Assembly: GCA_943789205.1 (NCBI GenBank)
Contig: CALSTG010000001.1
Span: 434,001 to 498,000, forward strand
Reading direction: 5' to 3'
DNA: 64,000 bases
Source: an uncultured Flavobacteriales bacterium
Lineage (GTDB): Bacteria > Bacteroidota > Bacteroidia > Flavobacteriales_D > Crocinitomicaceae
The position numbers were made by a program, and so were the translations under genes. Of this stretch, positions 26,176-34,686 are shown one piece after another (position 1 is the stretch's first letter; the number at the start of each line of letters is the position of its first letter). The notes below the pieces were generated by a model that had not been told where the DNA came from, searched no databases, and was given only the letters and a program-made list of their open reading frames with translations.

Positions 26176-26688
26176 ATGTCTACTATTGAATTTAACGAAG
26201 CTCTAATGGATATTGAGAATAATCTCAAGTCATTCGCGCTCGGATTTACAAGAAACATGGAGGACGCAAAAGACCTTACTCAGGACACTATGCTGAAAGC
26301 AATTAATTACAAAAGCTATTATACGCCTCAAACGAATTTTAAAGCATGGGTATTTACAATCATGCGAAATATCTTTATAAACCAATATCGTCGAAAGGTG
26401 AAATCAGGAACTATTTTTGATAACTCAAAAGAGCTCTACCTCATCACGAACAGCAAAGGCCACGAACAAACACCAGTCTCTAAAATTGCGACAAAAGATA
26501 TTGAAGAGAAGATAGAAAGCCTATCTGATGAATACAAAGATCCTTTCGTTTTACACTTTAAAGGCTTTAAATACAAGGAAATAGCCGAAAGGTTAGAAAT
26601 TCCAATAGGAACCGTTAAGAGTAGAATCTTCATAGCAAGAAAAAAATTAATAGATTTACTTCCTGATTACTCTTACACGTTAAACTAA
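26176..26688 (+). CDS. ECF-type RNA polymerase sigma factor, first gene of the photoprotection cluster
   Basis: This 170-residue extracytoplasmic-function sigma factor has region 2 (DAKDLTQDTMLKAIN, then FKAWVFTIMRNIFINQYRR) and region 4 (YKEIAERLEIPIGTVKSRIFIARKKL). No anti-sigma factor gene follows. It lies 2 bases upstream of crtI and heads an eight-gene co-directional run (carotenoid synthesis, pterin, flavin, photolyase, peroxiredoxin). It may direct its own operon through the repeated boxes upstream. Linkage of sigma factors with carotenoid and photolyase genes is known in other bacteria as light-induced regulation. The trigger here is inferred. Confidence 0.9.
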   Translation: MSTIEFNEALMDIENNLKSFALGFTRNMEDAKDLTQDTMLKAINYKSYYTPQTNFKAWVFTIMRNIFINQYRRKVKSGTIFDNSKELYLITNSKGHEQTPVSKIATKDIEEKIESLSDEYKDPFVLHFKGFKYKEIAERLEIPIGTVKSRIFIARKKLIDLLPDYSYTLN

Positions 26689-26690
26689 AT

Positions 26691-28163
26691 ATGCCTTTAA
26701 AAATAATCATTGTTGGTTCCGGAATCTCTAGTCTTTCCGCTGCTTCATTTCTTTCAAAAGAAGGCCATGATGTCACAATTATAGAAAAGAACGAACAGAT
26801 AGGTGGACGCGCTAGGAAATTTAGTGTAGACGGCTTTACTTTTGATATGGGTCCAAGTTGGTATTGGATGCCAGATGTGTTTGAAAGTTTTTATCAAAAG
26901 TTTAACCATACAACAAGTGATTTTTACAATCTTAAAAGACTTGATCCGTCATATAGAGTTTACTGGAATGATGAAACGCATACCGATGTTCCGGCGAAAA
27001 TGTCAGAATTAGAAGCTTGGTTCGAATCTAACGAGAAAGGAAGTGCGCAGAAATTACGCGCATTTCTAAAAGATGCCCAAATAAAGTATCAGGTAGGTAT
27101 GGAAGACCTTGTTTACAAACCCAGCATGAGTCTTTTTGAATTTGCCAATAAGAGAGTTTTGAAGGGCTTATTTAATATGAACTTGTTCTCGTCTTTTGGT
27201 AAATTTATTCGAAGTTATTTTTCGAACGAAAAAATTATTGGTCTTTTAGAATTTCCAGTTTTATTTTTAGGTGCAATGCCAAATGAAACTCCTGCACTCT
27301 ACTCACTGATGAATTATGCAGATATTAAACTTGGAACTTGGTATCCTGAGGGTGGAATGCACAAATTCGTTGAAGCTTTCGAATCAATCGCAAAAGAAAA
27401 CAACGTTAAGTTCATTACTGGAGAGGAAGTTATTTCTTTTGAGAAAGAACAAAAGGTAATCACCAAGGTTTTGACTTCTAAAAGTCAGTACGAAGCGGAT
27501 ATTGTCATTTCAGGTGCTGATTATCAGCATACGGACAAAAAACTTTTGAATGGTGATGCAAATTATACGAGTAAATACTGGGACAAACGAGTTATGGCCC
27601 CTTCCTGTTTACTTTTTTACGTTGGGGTAAATAAAAAATTGAAAGGCATCCAACACCACAATCTGTTTTTTGATGAATCCCTTGAACAACATGGTGTTGA
27701 AATATATAAAGATCCTCAATGGCCTAGTGCTCCTTTATTTTATGTCTGTGCTCCTTCTCTTACAGACGCTACTGTCGCACCAGAAGGCAGCGAGAATTTA
27801 TTTTTCCTTATACCTATTGCTCCCAATCTGAAAGATGATGAAGAAACGAGAGAAAGATATTTCGAGATGCTTCTCAAACGTTTTAAGGAAAAAACGGGCA
27901 ATGATATCAAGGGTAATATTGTCTATAAAAAAAGTTTCTGCATAGAAGATTTTAAAAATGAATATAACGCATTTAAAGGAAATGCCTATGGTTTAGCAAA
28001 TACTTTGCGCCAAACCGCTATATTAAAGCCCTCATTAAAAAATAAGAACTTAGATAACTTTTACTACACAGGGCAGCTCACAGTTCCTGGTCCTGGTGTT
28101 CCTCCGTCGATTATTTCGGGAGAAGTTGTCGCTAAATACGTACTAAAAAACCACGTAAAATGA
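26691..28163 (+). CDS. crtI: Phytoene desaturase (CrtI family)
   Basis: This 490-residue FAD-dependent desaturase/isomerase converts phytoene towards lycopene. The N-terminal FAD-binding fold is IIIVGSGISSLSAASFLSKEG followed by EKNEQIGGRARKF and FDMGPSWYWMP. The C-terminal family signature is YYTGQLTVPGPGVPPSIISGE. It overlaps crtB by 4 bases (ATGA), indicating coupled translation. No lycopene cyclase, hydroxylase or ketolase gene is in the cluster, so the final carotenoid depends on genes elsewhere. Confidence 0.95.
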   Translation: MPLKIIIVGSGISSLSAASFLSKEGHDVTIIEKNEQIGGRARKFSVDGFTFDMGPSWYWMPDVFESFYQKFNHTTSDFYNLKRLDPSYRVYWNDETHTDVPAKMSELEAWFESNEKGSAQKLRAFLKDAQIKYQVGMEDLVYKPSMSLFEFANKRVLKGLFNMNLFSSFGKFIRSYFSNEKIIGLLEFPVLFLGAMPNETPALYSLMNYADIKLGTWYPEGGMHKFVEAFESIAKENNVKFITGEEVISFEKEQKVITKVLTSKSQYEADIVISGADYQHTDKKLLNGDANYTSKYWDKRVMAPSCLLFYVGVNKKLKGIQHHNLFFDESLEQHGVEIYKDPQWPSAPLFYVCAPSLTDATVAPEGSENLFFLIPIAPNLKDDEETRERYFEMLLKRFKEKTGNDIKGNIVYKKSFCIEDFKNEYNAFKGNAYGLANTLRQTAILKPSLKNKNLDNFYYTGQLTVPGPGVPPSIISGEVVAKYVLKNHVK

Positions 28164-28996
28164 AACAAATTTTTGATAATTTAAGTCAAGACATGAGTAA
28201 AATGACGACGCGTAGATACAGCACGTCATTCTCTTTAGGCATTCGTTTTTTAAACAAGGACCTTCATAAACCGATATATTCTATCTATGGTTTTGTTCGA
28301 TTTGCAGATGAAATAGTGGACTCTTTTGATGGTTTTGATAAGTCAACCCTATTGGCTGAATTTAAAAAAGATACTTATGCAGCCATTGAAAATAAAATAT
28401 CTCTAAATCCAATACTGAATGCTTTCCAATGGGTGGTCAACACTTATAGAGTGCCACATGAGCTTATTGAAACCTTCATGAACTCTATGGAAATGGATCT
28501 TGACAAAAAGGTCTATGATAAGGAAACTTACGAAAAATATATATTGGGTTCTGCGGAAGTTGTGGGTCTCATGTGCCTCAAAATATTTGTAGGAGGCGAT
28601 GAATCTGAATACAATAGATTAAAAATGAATGCCATGAAGCTAGGTTCTGCATTTCAAAAAATCAACTTTTTAAGAGATTTAAATGACGACTTTAATGAGC
28701 TTGGAAGAACCTATTTTCCAGGTATTAATATGAATGACTTTAATAATATAGTTAAGAAAGAAATTGAAGCTGACATAGAGAAAGATTTTAAATTGGGTTA
28801 CGAAGGCATACTTATGCTTCCAAAACAGGCTCGATTTGGGGTTTACATGGCCTACAAGTACTACTTTAAATTATTTAAAAAAATAAAGCGCACTAAAGCT
28901 GAAAGAATCCTAGAGGAGCGAGTGCGAATTCCAAATAGAAAAAAAGCGCGAATTCTTGTAACATCCTATGTCCGTCACAATCTAAATATGCTTTAA
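28160..28996 (+). CDS. crtB: Phytoene synthase
   Basis: This 278-residue all-alpha prenyl-transferase condenses two geranylgeranyl diphosphates to phytoene. The two aspartate-rich motifs are DEIVD (50-54) and [15 protein letters not shown] (from about 173), and the conserved [10 protein letters not shown] stretch precedes the second. It starts inside the end of crtI and is followed 2 bases later by the isopentenyl-diphosphate isomerase gene, so precursor supply and first committed step are encoded together. Confidence 0.95.
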   Translation: MKQIFDNLSQDMSKMTTRRYSTSFSLGIRFLNKDLHKPIYSIYGFVRFADEIVDSFDGFDKSTLLAEFKKDTYAAIENKISLNPILNAFQWVVNTYRVPHELIETFMNSMEMDLDKKVYDKETYEKYILGSAEVVGLMCLKIFVGGDESEYNRLKMNAMKLGSAFQKINFLRDLNDDFNELGRTYFPGINMNDFNNIVKKEIEADIEKDFKLGYEGILMLPKQARFGVYMAYKYYFKLFKKIKRTKAERILEERVRIPNRKKARILVTSYVRHNLNML

Positions 28997-28998
28997 AA

Positions 28999-29518
28999 AT
29001 GATTGAAGTACAACTAGTCAATGCTGAAGACAAACCGAGTGGATCCATGGAAAAGCTTGAGGCACATGAAAAGGGCGCACTTCATAGAGCGCTATCTGTA
29101 CTGATCGTTAACTCTAAAAAAGAAATTTTACTTCAACGAAGGGCCCTAGGAAAATATCACTCTCCTGGTCTTTGGACCAACACATGTTGTAGTCACCCAT
29201 ACCCTGGGGAAGACCCGAATGAGGCAGCAAAACGAAGACTTCAGGAGGAGATGGGAATGTCGGCAGAGCTCGAAGTTCTTATTTAAATTTCTATATAAGT
29301 GTGATTTTGAAAACGGACTAATAGAACATGAATTGGACCACGTTTTTATCGGTCAAACTGATGATACACCGCATTTGAATATGGACGAAGCAATGGCATT
29401 TAAATGGATGTCGATTGAGCATTTAGAGCAAGATATGTTATCACATCCTGAAAATTATACGTTTTGGTTTAAATGGATGATCCAAAAATACAGAAACGAA
29501 TTTACACCGTATTTCTAA
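28999..29518 (+). pseudogene. idi: Isopentenyl-diphosphate delta-isomerase type 1, interrupted by a +1 frame change
   Basis: The Nudix-type isomerase that interconverts IPP and DMAPP is encoded in two overlapping frames. The first (28999-29286) carries [20 protein letters not shown], the catalytic-cysteine motif [19 protein letters not shown] and RRLQEEMGM, then hits TAA after LEVLI. The second frame continues with the normal family sequence [21 protein letters not shown] and FKWM, ending at 29518. One surplus base near 29278-29283 (CTTATTTAAATTT) explains the break; without it the protein would be about 172 residues, the usual length. It could be a sequencing error, a true null, or recoding. 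IDI is dispensable when the MEP pathway is present. Confidence 0.85.
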
Positions 29519-29922
29519 TGAAGGTTTGTAGAAGAGCACATTTTAATTCAGCACACCGTCTGTATCGACCAGATTGGTCAAATGATAAGAATAATGAAGT
29601 ATTTGGAAAATGTAACAACCCCAATTTTCATGGTCACAATTACCAATTAGAGGTTTGGGTTGAAGGAGAAATCGATCCCGAAACTGGATTTGTAATTGAC
29701 TTAAAAATATTGAAAGACATTATTAAAAATGAAATCCTTGAACGTTTTGATCATAGAAACCTCAATTTAGATTGCTCAGAGTTCAAAGATCTTAATCCAA
29801 CCGCGGAGAATATTGCTGTAGTATGTTATGATTTATTAAGAGCAAAATTACACGAGAAATATGAAATTTCGCTAAAACTGTGGGAAACCGAAAATAACAT
29901 CGTTGAATATGCTGGACGGTAA
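29518..29922 (+). CDS. 6-pyruvoyl-tetrahydropterin synthase family protein (PTPS-II-like motif)
   Basis: This 134-residue T-fold enzyme has zinc ligands in RAHFNSAHRLY and FHGHNYQLEV. The catalytic cysteine is in CNNPNFHGH, giving the spacing CxxxxxHGH. In the PTPS superfamily that spacing marks true pyruvoyl-tetrahydropterin synthases, while queuosine QueD proteins usually have CxxxHGH. The product may therefore be a pterin rather than carboxy-tetrahydropterin. The ATG overlaps the idi stop (TAATG). Its place two genes before a photolyase suggests a cofactor or antenna role, which I infer from context only. The longer open frame upstream is in idi and is not family-like. Confidence 0.85.
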   Translation: MKVCRRAHFNSAHRLYRPDWSNDKNNEVFGKCNNPNFHGHNYQLEVWVEGEIDPETGFVIDLKILKDIIKNEILERFDHRNLNLDCSEFKDLNPTAENIAVVCYDLLRAKLHEKYEISLKLWETENNIVEYAGR

Positions 29923-29933
29923 ATTTTAGTCAC

Positions 29934-30546
29934 ATGAAGACAATTAGTGCTCAAGAGTTTAAAGAAATCCCTACAAGAGAATATACCTCCTTTTTTAATG
30001 CACTATCAGGTGCTAAACCCGGGTTTTTAATTGGAAGTGGTTCTAAGTCCGATGAAAATGTTGCGATTTTCAATTCGATTACCCACCTTGGTGCTAACCC
30101 TCCACTGCTTGGTTTTATTCAGAGACCTGTCAATGTTGAACGTCATACTTATGAAAATATCAAAAATCCAAAAGTACTACAGTTTCAATCTCGTGACCCA
30201 AGACTTCTATAAAGAGGCCCATCAAACCTCTGCTCGCTATAATAACGACGTCAGTGAGTTTACAAAAGCAGGGCTCAACTCCATGTACAAAAAAGATATC
30301 CCTTGTCCTTTTGTATTAGAATCACCACTACATATACTGCTTGAGCTATACGATGATGTGGAGATAAAGTCAAATAATACACGTTTGGTAATTGGGAAAG
30401 TACTATCCGTTTCGAAAAGAGAAATCTCTGATGTGTCAAATTTAGAAATTGACTTTGAACAATTAAAAGGCGTAAATATATCTGGACTTTCTGATTATTA
30501 CACCATGACGAAAATCGCTTCTTTACCTTACGCAAAATCTAAATAA
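29934..30546 (+). pseudogene. Flavin reductase family protein, interrupted by a +1 frame change
   Basis: An FMN-binding split-barrel flavin reductase of about 203 residues is encoded in two frames. The first (29934-30212) includes ISAQEFKEIPTREYTSFFNALSGAKPGFLIGS and GFIQRPVNVERHTYENIKNPK. The second continues YYSFNLVTQDFYKEAHQTSARY and runs to 30546 with the C-terminal strands. One surplus base at about 30170-30174 (CCAAAAGTAC) accounts for the break, since AAA followed by a skipped G gives the family-like NPKYYSFN. The enzyme would supply reduced flavin, apt next to a photolyase that needs FADH-. Sequencing error, decay and recoding are all possible. Confidence 0.8.
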
Positions 30547-30552
30547 GGGTCT

Positions 30553-31860
30553 ATGAAAAATAAAGTGGCTTTATTTTGGCACCGCCGCGACCTGCGGCTT
30601 ACAGATAATGCCGGTCTATTAAAAGCCCTTTTAAATTCTACTCGAGTTATTCCTGTATTTATTTTTGATACTTCAATATTAGAAAAGTTACCAAAAAACG
30701 ATGCTCGAATCACATTTATTCATAATGAAATTACTAAAATTAAATACGCATATAATGCATTAGGCTCAGACTTAAAAGTGGTTCATGGTGACCCAACTTA
30801 TGAAATTCCTGAGTTGTCAAAAAAATATAACGCGGATGCTGTGTATACAAATAGAGATTATGAACCCTATGCTTTGAAACGAGATGAATCAATTTTTGAA
30901 GCATTAAAAACTTTGGGTATAGACTTCTATGGAGCTAAAGACCATGTGGTATTTGAAAAAAATGAAGTGCTTAAGCCCGATGGTCTCCCGTATACAGTTT
31001 TTACACCATACTCAAGAAGATGGAAAGCCCACTTTACGGAAAATTACACGAAAAATCATCCAAGTGAAAATCATCTTGATCAACTAATAAAGTCAGATAA
31101 TGTTGAAGATTTGATAACCCTAGAAAGACTTGGGTTTGAAGAAAACAACATGATATTTCCGTCCAAAGATATTGACTTGTCGAAAATTGAAACATACCAA
31201 GAAAATCGAAATTTCCCTTCTGTAAATGGTACAACTTTAATGAGTGTCCATCTTCGATTTGGTACAGTTAGCATACGTTCATTAGTCAATAAATGTCTCA
31301 CAAAAAGTGAGACCTATCTCAACGAGCTTATTTGGCGAGATTTCTATCAAATGATTATTTATCATTTTCCACATTCAGCAAAGGATGCATTTAGAAAGCA
31401 ATACGACCTAATCGAATGGGAAAAAGATATGGAAACCTTCGAAGCTTGGTGTACAGGAAATACTGGATATCCCATTGTAGATGCTGGAATGAGAGAGCTA
31501 AACAGTACTGGTTTTATGCACAATAGAGTCCGCATGGTCGTAGCTTCATTTTTAACGAAACACCTACTTTTGGACTGGAGACTGGGCGCTACATATTTTG
31601 CAGAAAAGCTTCTTGATTTTGAATTAGCAAGCAATTCAGGAGGGTGGCAATGGGCAGCAGGATGCGGATGTGATGCGGCTCCTTATTTTAGAGTTTTTAA
31701 TCCAACCACACAGCAGCAAAAATTCGATAAAGACTTTAAGTATATTCAAAAATGGGTTCCTGAATTCGGAACTGAAAATTATCCCCAACCTATCGTTGAA
31801 CATAAATTTGCTCGTGAAAGAGCACTCCACAGGTACAAAAAAGGATTAGGTAAATTATGA
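30553..31860 (+). CDS. Deoxyribodipyrimidine photolyase / cryptochrome family
   Basis: This 435-residue flavoprotein has the N-terminal antenna-binding alpha/beta domain (ALFWHRRDLRLTDNAGL, VHGDPTYEIPEL, YTNRDYEPYALKRD). It also has the helical FAD domain, with LIWRDFYQMIIYHFP, GNTGYPIVDAGMRELNSTGFMHNRVRM and GGWQWAAGCGCDAAPYFRVFNP (about 364). It should repair cyclobutane pyrimidine dimers using blue light. The antenna chromophore cannot be told by eye; a pterin synthase and a flavin reductase encoded just upstream fit cofactor supply. It overlaps the peroxiredoxin gene by ATGA. Confidence 0.93.
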   Translation: MKNKVALFWHRRDLRLTDNAGLLKALLNSTRVIPVFIFDTSILEKLPKNDARITFIHNEITKIKYAYNALGSDLKVVHGDPTYEIPELSKKYNADAVYTNRDYEPYALKRDESIFEALKTLGIDFYGAKDHVVFEKNEVLKPDGLPYTVFTPYSRRWKAHFTENYTKNHPSENHLDQLIKSDNVEDLITLERLGFEENNMIFPSKDIDLSKIETYQENRNFPSVNGTTLMSVHLRFGTVSIRSLVNKCLTKSETYLNELIWRDFYQMIIYHFPHSAKDAFRKQYDLIEWEKDMETFEAWCTGNTGYPIVDAGMRELNSTGFMHNRVRMVVASFLTKHLLLDWRLGATYFAEKLLDFELASNSGGWQWAAGCGCDAAPYFRVFNPTTQQQKFDKDFKYIQKWVPEFGTENYPQPIVEHKFARERALHRYKKGLGKL

Positions 31861-32309
31861 AAATCGGAGATTCATTTCCTAAAATTGAGTTTGCCAATCA
31901 ACATGGAAAACTTATAGACTTCGAAAAAAATACTGGAAATACACGTATGGTTTTCTTTTTTTATCCAAAAGATTTTACTCCGGGATGCACAAAAGAAGCT
32001 TGTGGATTCAGAGATAATTATGATGCTTTTGAGAAACTAAACTGTAAGGTGTATGGTGTGTCCTCAGATTCAGAAAAAAGACACCTGCTCTTCGCAAAAA
32101 AATTCAAGCTCAATTTTGACTTAATAACCGATAGCGGAAACCAGCTCGCAACCTTATTCAAGGTAAAAAGAAATTTATTTGGATTAATACCAGGTAGAGT
32201 AACCTTTATTTTTGACGAAAAGGGAACTTGTCAGGGTTCATTCAATTCAATGCGAGACGCAGAAGGACATATCAAGTATGCCTTGAATTGTCTTAAGGGC
32301 TTAAAATAA
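31857..32309 (+). CDS. bcp: Thiol peroxidase, PrxQ/BCP type
   Basis: This 150-residue peroxiredoxin has the peroxidatic Cys44 in FTPGCTKEACGF and a probable resolving Cys49 five residues later, the arrangement of PrxQ/BCP enzymes that form an intramolecular disulphide. Also present are FFYPKDFTPG and VYGVSSDS. It reduces hydrogen or organic peroxides with thioredoxin. It is the last gene of the photoprotection run and is translationally coupled to the photolyase. The stop codon abuts the stop of the convergent acyl-CoA dehydrogenase. Confidence 0.9.
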   Translation: MKIGDSFPKIEFANQHGKLIDFEKNTGNTRMVFFFYPKDFTPGCTKEACGFRDNYDAFEKLNCKVYGVSSDSEKRHLLFAKKFKLNFDLITDSGNQLATLFKVKRNLFGLIPGRVTFIFDEKGTCQGSFNSMRDAEGHIKYALNCLKGLK

Positions 32310-33452
32310 CTACGCGTTCAGGACGCCTCTAGAAATCACAATTTTTTGCACCTCCGAAGTCCCTTCATATATCTGGGTAATCTTAGCATCTCTCATTAAT
32401 CTTTCCACATGGTACTCTTTTACAAAGCCATAACCACCGTGAATTTGAACAGCTTCTACTGTTTGCTCCATGGCAACTTTACTGGCATAAAGTTTTGCCA
32501 TTGCGCTTGATTGGTCAAAGTTTTTGCCTTGATCTTTATCACAAGCTGATTTGTAAACCAATAATCTTGCAGCCTCTATTTCAGTAGCCATATCTGCCAG
32601 TTTAAAGGCAATTGCTTGATGCTTATAAATTTCTTTACCAAAAGCTTTTCTTTGTTTCGAATATTCTGTGGCAAGTTCTAAGCCCCCAGCAGCAATACCC
32701 AAGGCTTGAGCAGCAATACCTATCCTACCTCCCGATAAAACTTTCATTGCAAATTTAAAACCAAAACCATTTTCTCCTATTCTATTCTCTTTTGGAACCT
32801 TAACATCATTAAACAACAAGGTATGCGTATCACTTCCTCGAATTCCTAATTTATCCTCTTTGGCACCAACAATAAACCCGTCCATACCTCTTTCAACGAT
32901 AAATGCATTAATCCCCTTATGCCCTGCTTCGACATTAGTTTGAGCAATTACAATGTATGTACTTGCAGATGAACCATTTGTTATCCAGTTTTTGGTGCCG
33001 TTCAATAAATAATGATCTCCTTGGTCGATAGCAGTTGTCTTTTGAGATGTAGCATCCGAACCTGCCTCGGGTTCTGATAAACAAAAGGCACCTATTTTTT
33101 GTCCGGAAGCGAGAGGAACCAAAAACTTTTGTTTTTGTGCTTCAGTACCAAATTTTTCAATACCCCAACAAACCAATGAATTATTTACAGACATACAGAC
33201 AGATGTTGAAGCATCCACCTTTGAAATCTCTTCCATTGCAAGAACATAGGACATCGTATCCATTCCACTGCCACCGTATTCAGGGGAGACCATCATTCCC
33301 ATAAATCCGAGTTCTCCAAGTTCTTTTATCTGAGCTGCTGGAAATTCCTGTTTATTATCACGGTCGATTACTCCAGGTTTTAATACGTTTTGTGCAAAAT
33401 CTCTTGCTGCTTCTTTAACGGCTAAATGCTCTTCAGATAAGTCAAAATTCAT
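32310..33452 (-). CDS. Acyl-CoA dehydrogenase, short-chain type
   Basis: This 380-residue flavoenzyme oxidises acyl-CoA to trans-2-enoyl-CoA. It has the family sequences GAFCLSEPEAGSDATS, NGTKNWITNGSSA, DKLGIRGSDTHTL and IHGGYGFVKEYHVERLMRDAKITQIYEGTSEVQ. In that last segment the catalytic glutamate region (YEGTSE) matches butyryl-CoA dehydrogenases. I chose the ATG at 33452, since MNFDLSEEHLAVKEAA is the normal start. It is monocistronic and shares a symmetrical promoter region with the divergent anmK. Confidence 0.93.
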   Translation of the reverse strand: MNFDLSEEHLAVKEAARDFAQNVLKPGVIDRDNKQEFPAAQIKELGELGFMGMMVSPEYGGSGMDTMSYVLAMEEISKVDASTSVCMSVNNSLVCWGIEKFGTEAQKQKFLVPLASGQKIGAFCLSEPEAGSDATSQKTTAIDQGDHYLLNGTKNWITNGSSASTYIVIAQTNVEAGHKGINAFIVERGMDGFIVGAKEDKLGIRGSDTHTLLFNDVKVPKENRIGENGFGFKFAMKVLSGGRIGIAAQALGIAAGGLELATEYSKQRKAFGKEIYKHQAIAFKLADMATEIEAARLLVYKSACDKDQGKNFDQSSAMAKLYASKVAMEQTVEAVQIHGGYGFVKEYHVERLMRDAKITQIYEGTSEVQKIVISRGVLNA

Positions 33453-33469
33453 ATTGGTAAAATTTAATC

Positions 33470-33486
33470 TATTTTTGACAAAAATA
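33470..33486. promoter_or_regulatory. Palindromic pair of overlapping divergent -7 elements
   Basis: TATTTTTG (plus strand, 33470-33477) and its exact reverse complement CAAAAATA (33479-33486) share a one-base centre, giving a 17-bp perfect inverted repeat. Each arm matches TANNTTTG, pointing at anmK on one side and acyl-CoA dehydrogenase on the other. No well-spaced -33 element was found for either direction. Confidence 0.5.
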
Positions 33487-33515
33487 CTCATTTATAAGGG
33501 GAAAAGAAAAAGCAA

Positions 33516-34607
33516 ATGACTATAAAAAAGTTGATTGGTCTGATGAGTGGTACATCTCTTGATGGACTTGATATTGTATTGGTTCAATTCATGGAAAAAG
33601 ACCATATAATTAATCATGAATTAATCCACTGTAAAACAGTTAGCTATCCTCTTAAATTGAGAGAACAAATAAAAAAATCATGCGACCTGAGTCTCAGTGA
33701 AATCCAGATACTCGATAAAACAATTGGACTTTTTTACGCAGAAGAAGTGCAAACATTTATTGAAGAATTTAAAATTGAATCACGAGAAGTTTCAGCTATT
33801 GCATCTCATGGCCAAACGATTTTGCACCAACCAGAAAATGGTTTCACCTTACAATTGGGTTGCGGCGGCACACTTGCATATCACACTGGGATTAATGTCA
33901 TTAATGATTTCAGAACAAAAGATATAATTGCAGGTGGACAAGGGGCACCTCTGGTACCTTTGGGAGATTTTGACTTGTTTTACAAGGAGGCAGCATCATT
34001 TATAAACATCGGAGGTTTTTGTAATATTAGCCTAAAATCAAGAGGAGAAATTGAGGCTTTTGATATTTGTCCCGGAAATCTGCCTCTCAATAAGTTTGCT
34101 AACAAACTTGGTGCTGAGTTTGATAATAATGGCAACTTTGCCGGAGAAGGAAATTTGATCCAACCTCTTTTTGAAACCTTAAATGAACTTGAATATTATA
34201 AAAAACCAAATCCGAAGTCTTTAGGAACGGAATGGCTGGAAGGTTCATTTTATCCATTGTTGAAACCATACAGCAATGAGAAAGATATATTACACACATT
34301 ATGCTTGCATATAGTGCATCAAATTTCAAGCGTTCTAATAGAGCATAATATAAACTCTGTTTACCTTTCTGGAGGTGGTGCTAAAAATAAATTTATCACC
34401 AAATCACTGCAAAAACAATTTAAAGGAAAGCTTATTATTCCAAATACAGATACCGTAGACTTTAAAGAAGCAATTATCTTCGCTTATCTAGGCTATTGCT
34501 ACATCTTAAATAAACCTACTACTATACAAACGGTAACAGGTGCCACCATTGCACTTAGTACAGGAGTCTTCCACAAACCTGGCTTCACAACTTATCCACA
34601 ACCATAA
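33516..34607 (+). CDS. anmK: Anhydro-N-acetylmuramic acid kinase
   Basis: This 363-residue kinase opens and phosphorylates anhydro-MurNAc, salvaging peptidoglycan turnover products to MurNAc-6-phosphate. Features are LIGLMSGTSLDGLDIVLV, AIASHGQTILHQPENGFTLQLG, DFRTKDIIAGGQGAPLVPLGD, FINIGGFCNISL and SGGGAKNKF. All are normal for AnmK and the length is typical. No murQ etherase is adjacent. It is divergent from the acyl-CoA dehydrogenase gene. Confidence 0.94.
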   Translation: MTIKKLIGLMSGTSLDGLDIVLVQFMEKDHIINHELIHCKTVSYPLKLREQIKKSCDLSLSEIQILDKTIGLFYAEEVQTFIEEFKIESREVSAIASHGQTILHQPENGFTLQLGCGGTLAYHTGINVINDFRTKDIIAGGQGAPLVPLGDFDLFYKEAASFINIGGFCNISLKSRGEIEAFDICPGNLPLNKFANKLGAEFDNNGNFAGEGNLIQPLFETLNELEYYKKPNPKSLGTEWLEGSFYPLLKPYSNEKDILHTLCLHIVHQISSVLIEHNINSVYLSGGGAKNKFITKSLQKQFKGKLIIPNTDTVDFKEAIIFAYLGYCYILNKPTTIQTVTGATIALSTGVFHKPGFTTYPQP

Positions 34608-34686
34608 TGTTGGTACTTGAAAAAAAAATGAATGATTTACATCTTGGTTTTATTATTTTTGTTCACAATTTGCACGAAATTATCTC

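Noticed and set aside
29219..29518. A separate gene within the second half of idi
   Set aside because: Its first part (29219-29280) is nonsense in the family sense; only the stretch after the frame change matches IDI, so it is the 3' half of one gene.
30031..30546. A separate 171-codon gene in the flavin reductase region
   Set aside because: Only the part after about 30174 is family-like; the rest mirrors the correct upstream frame.
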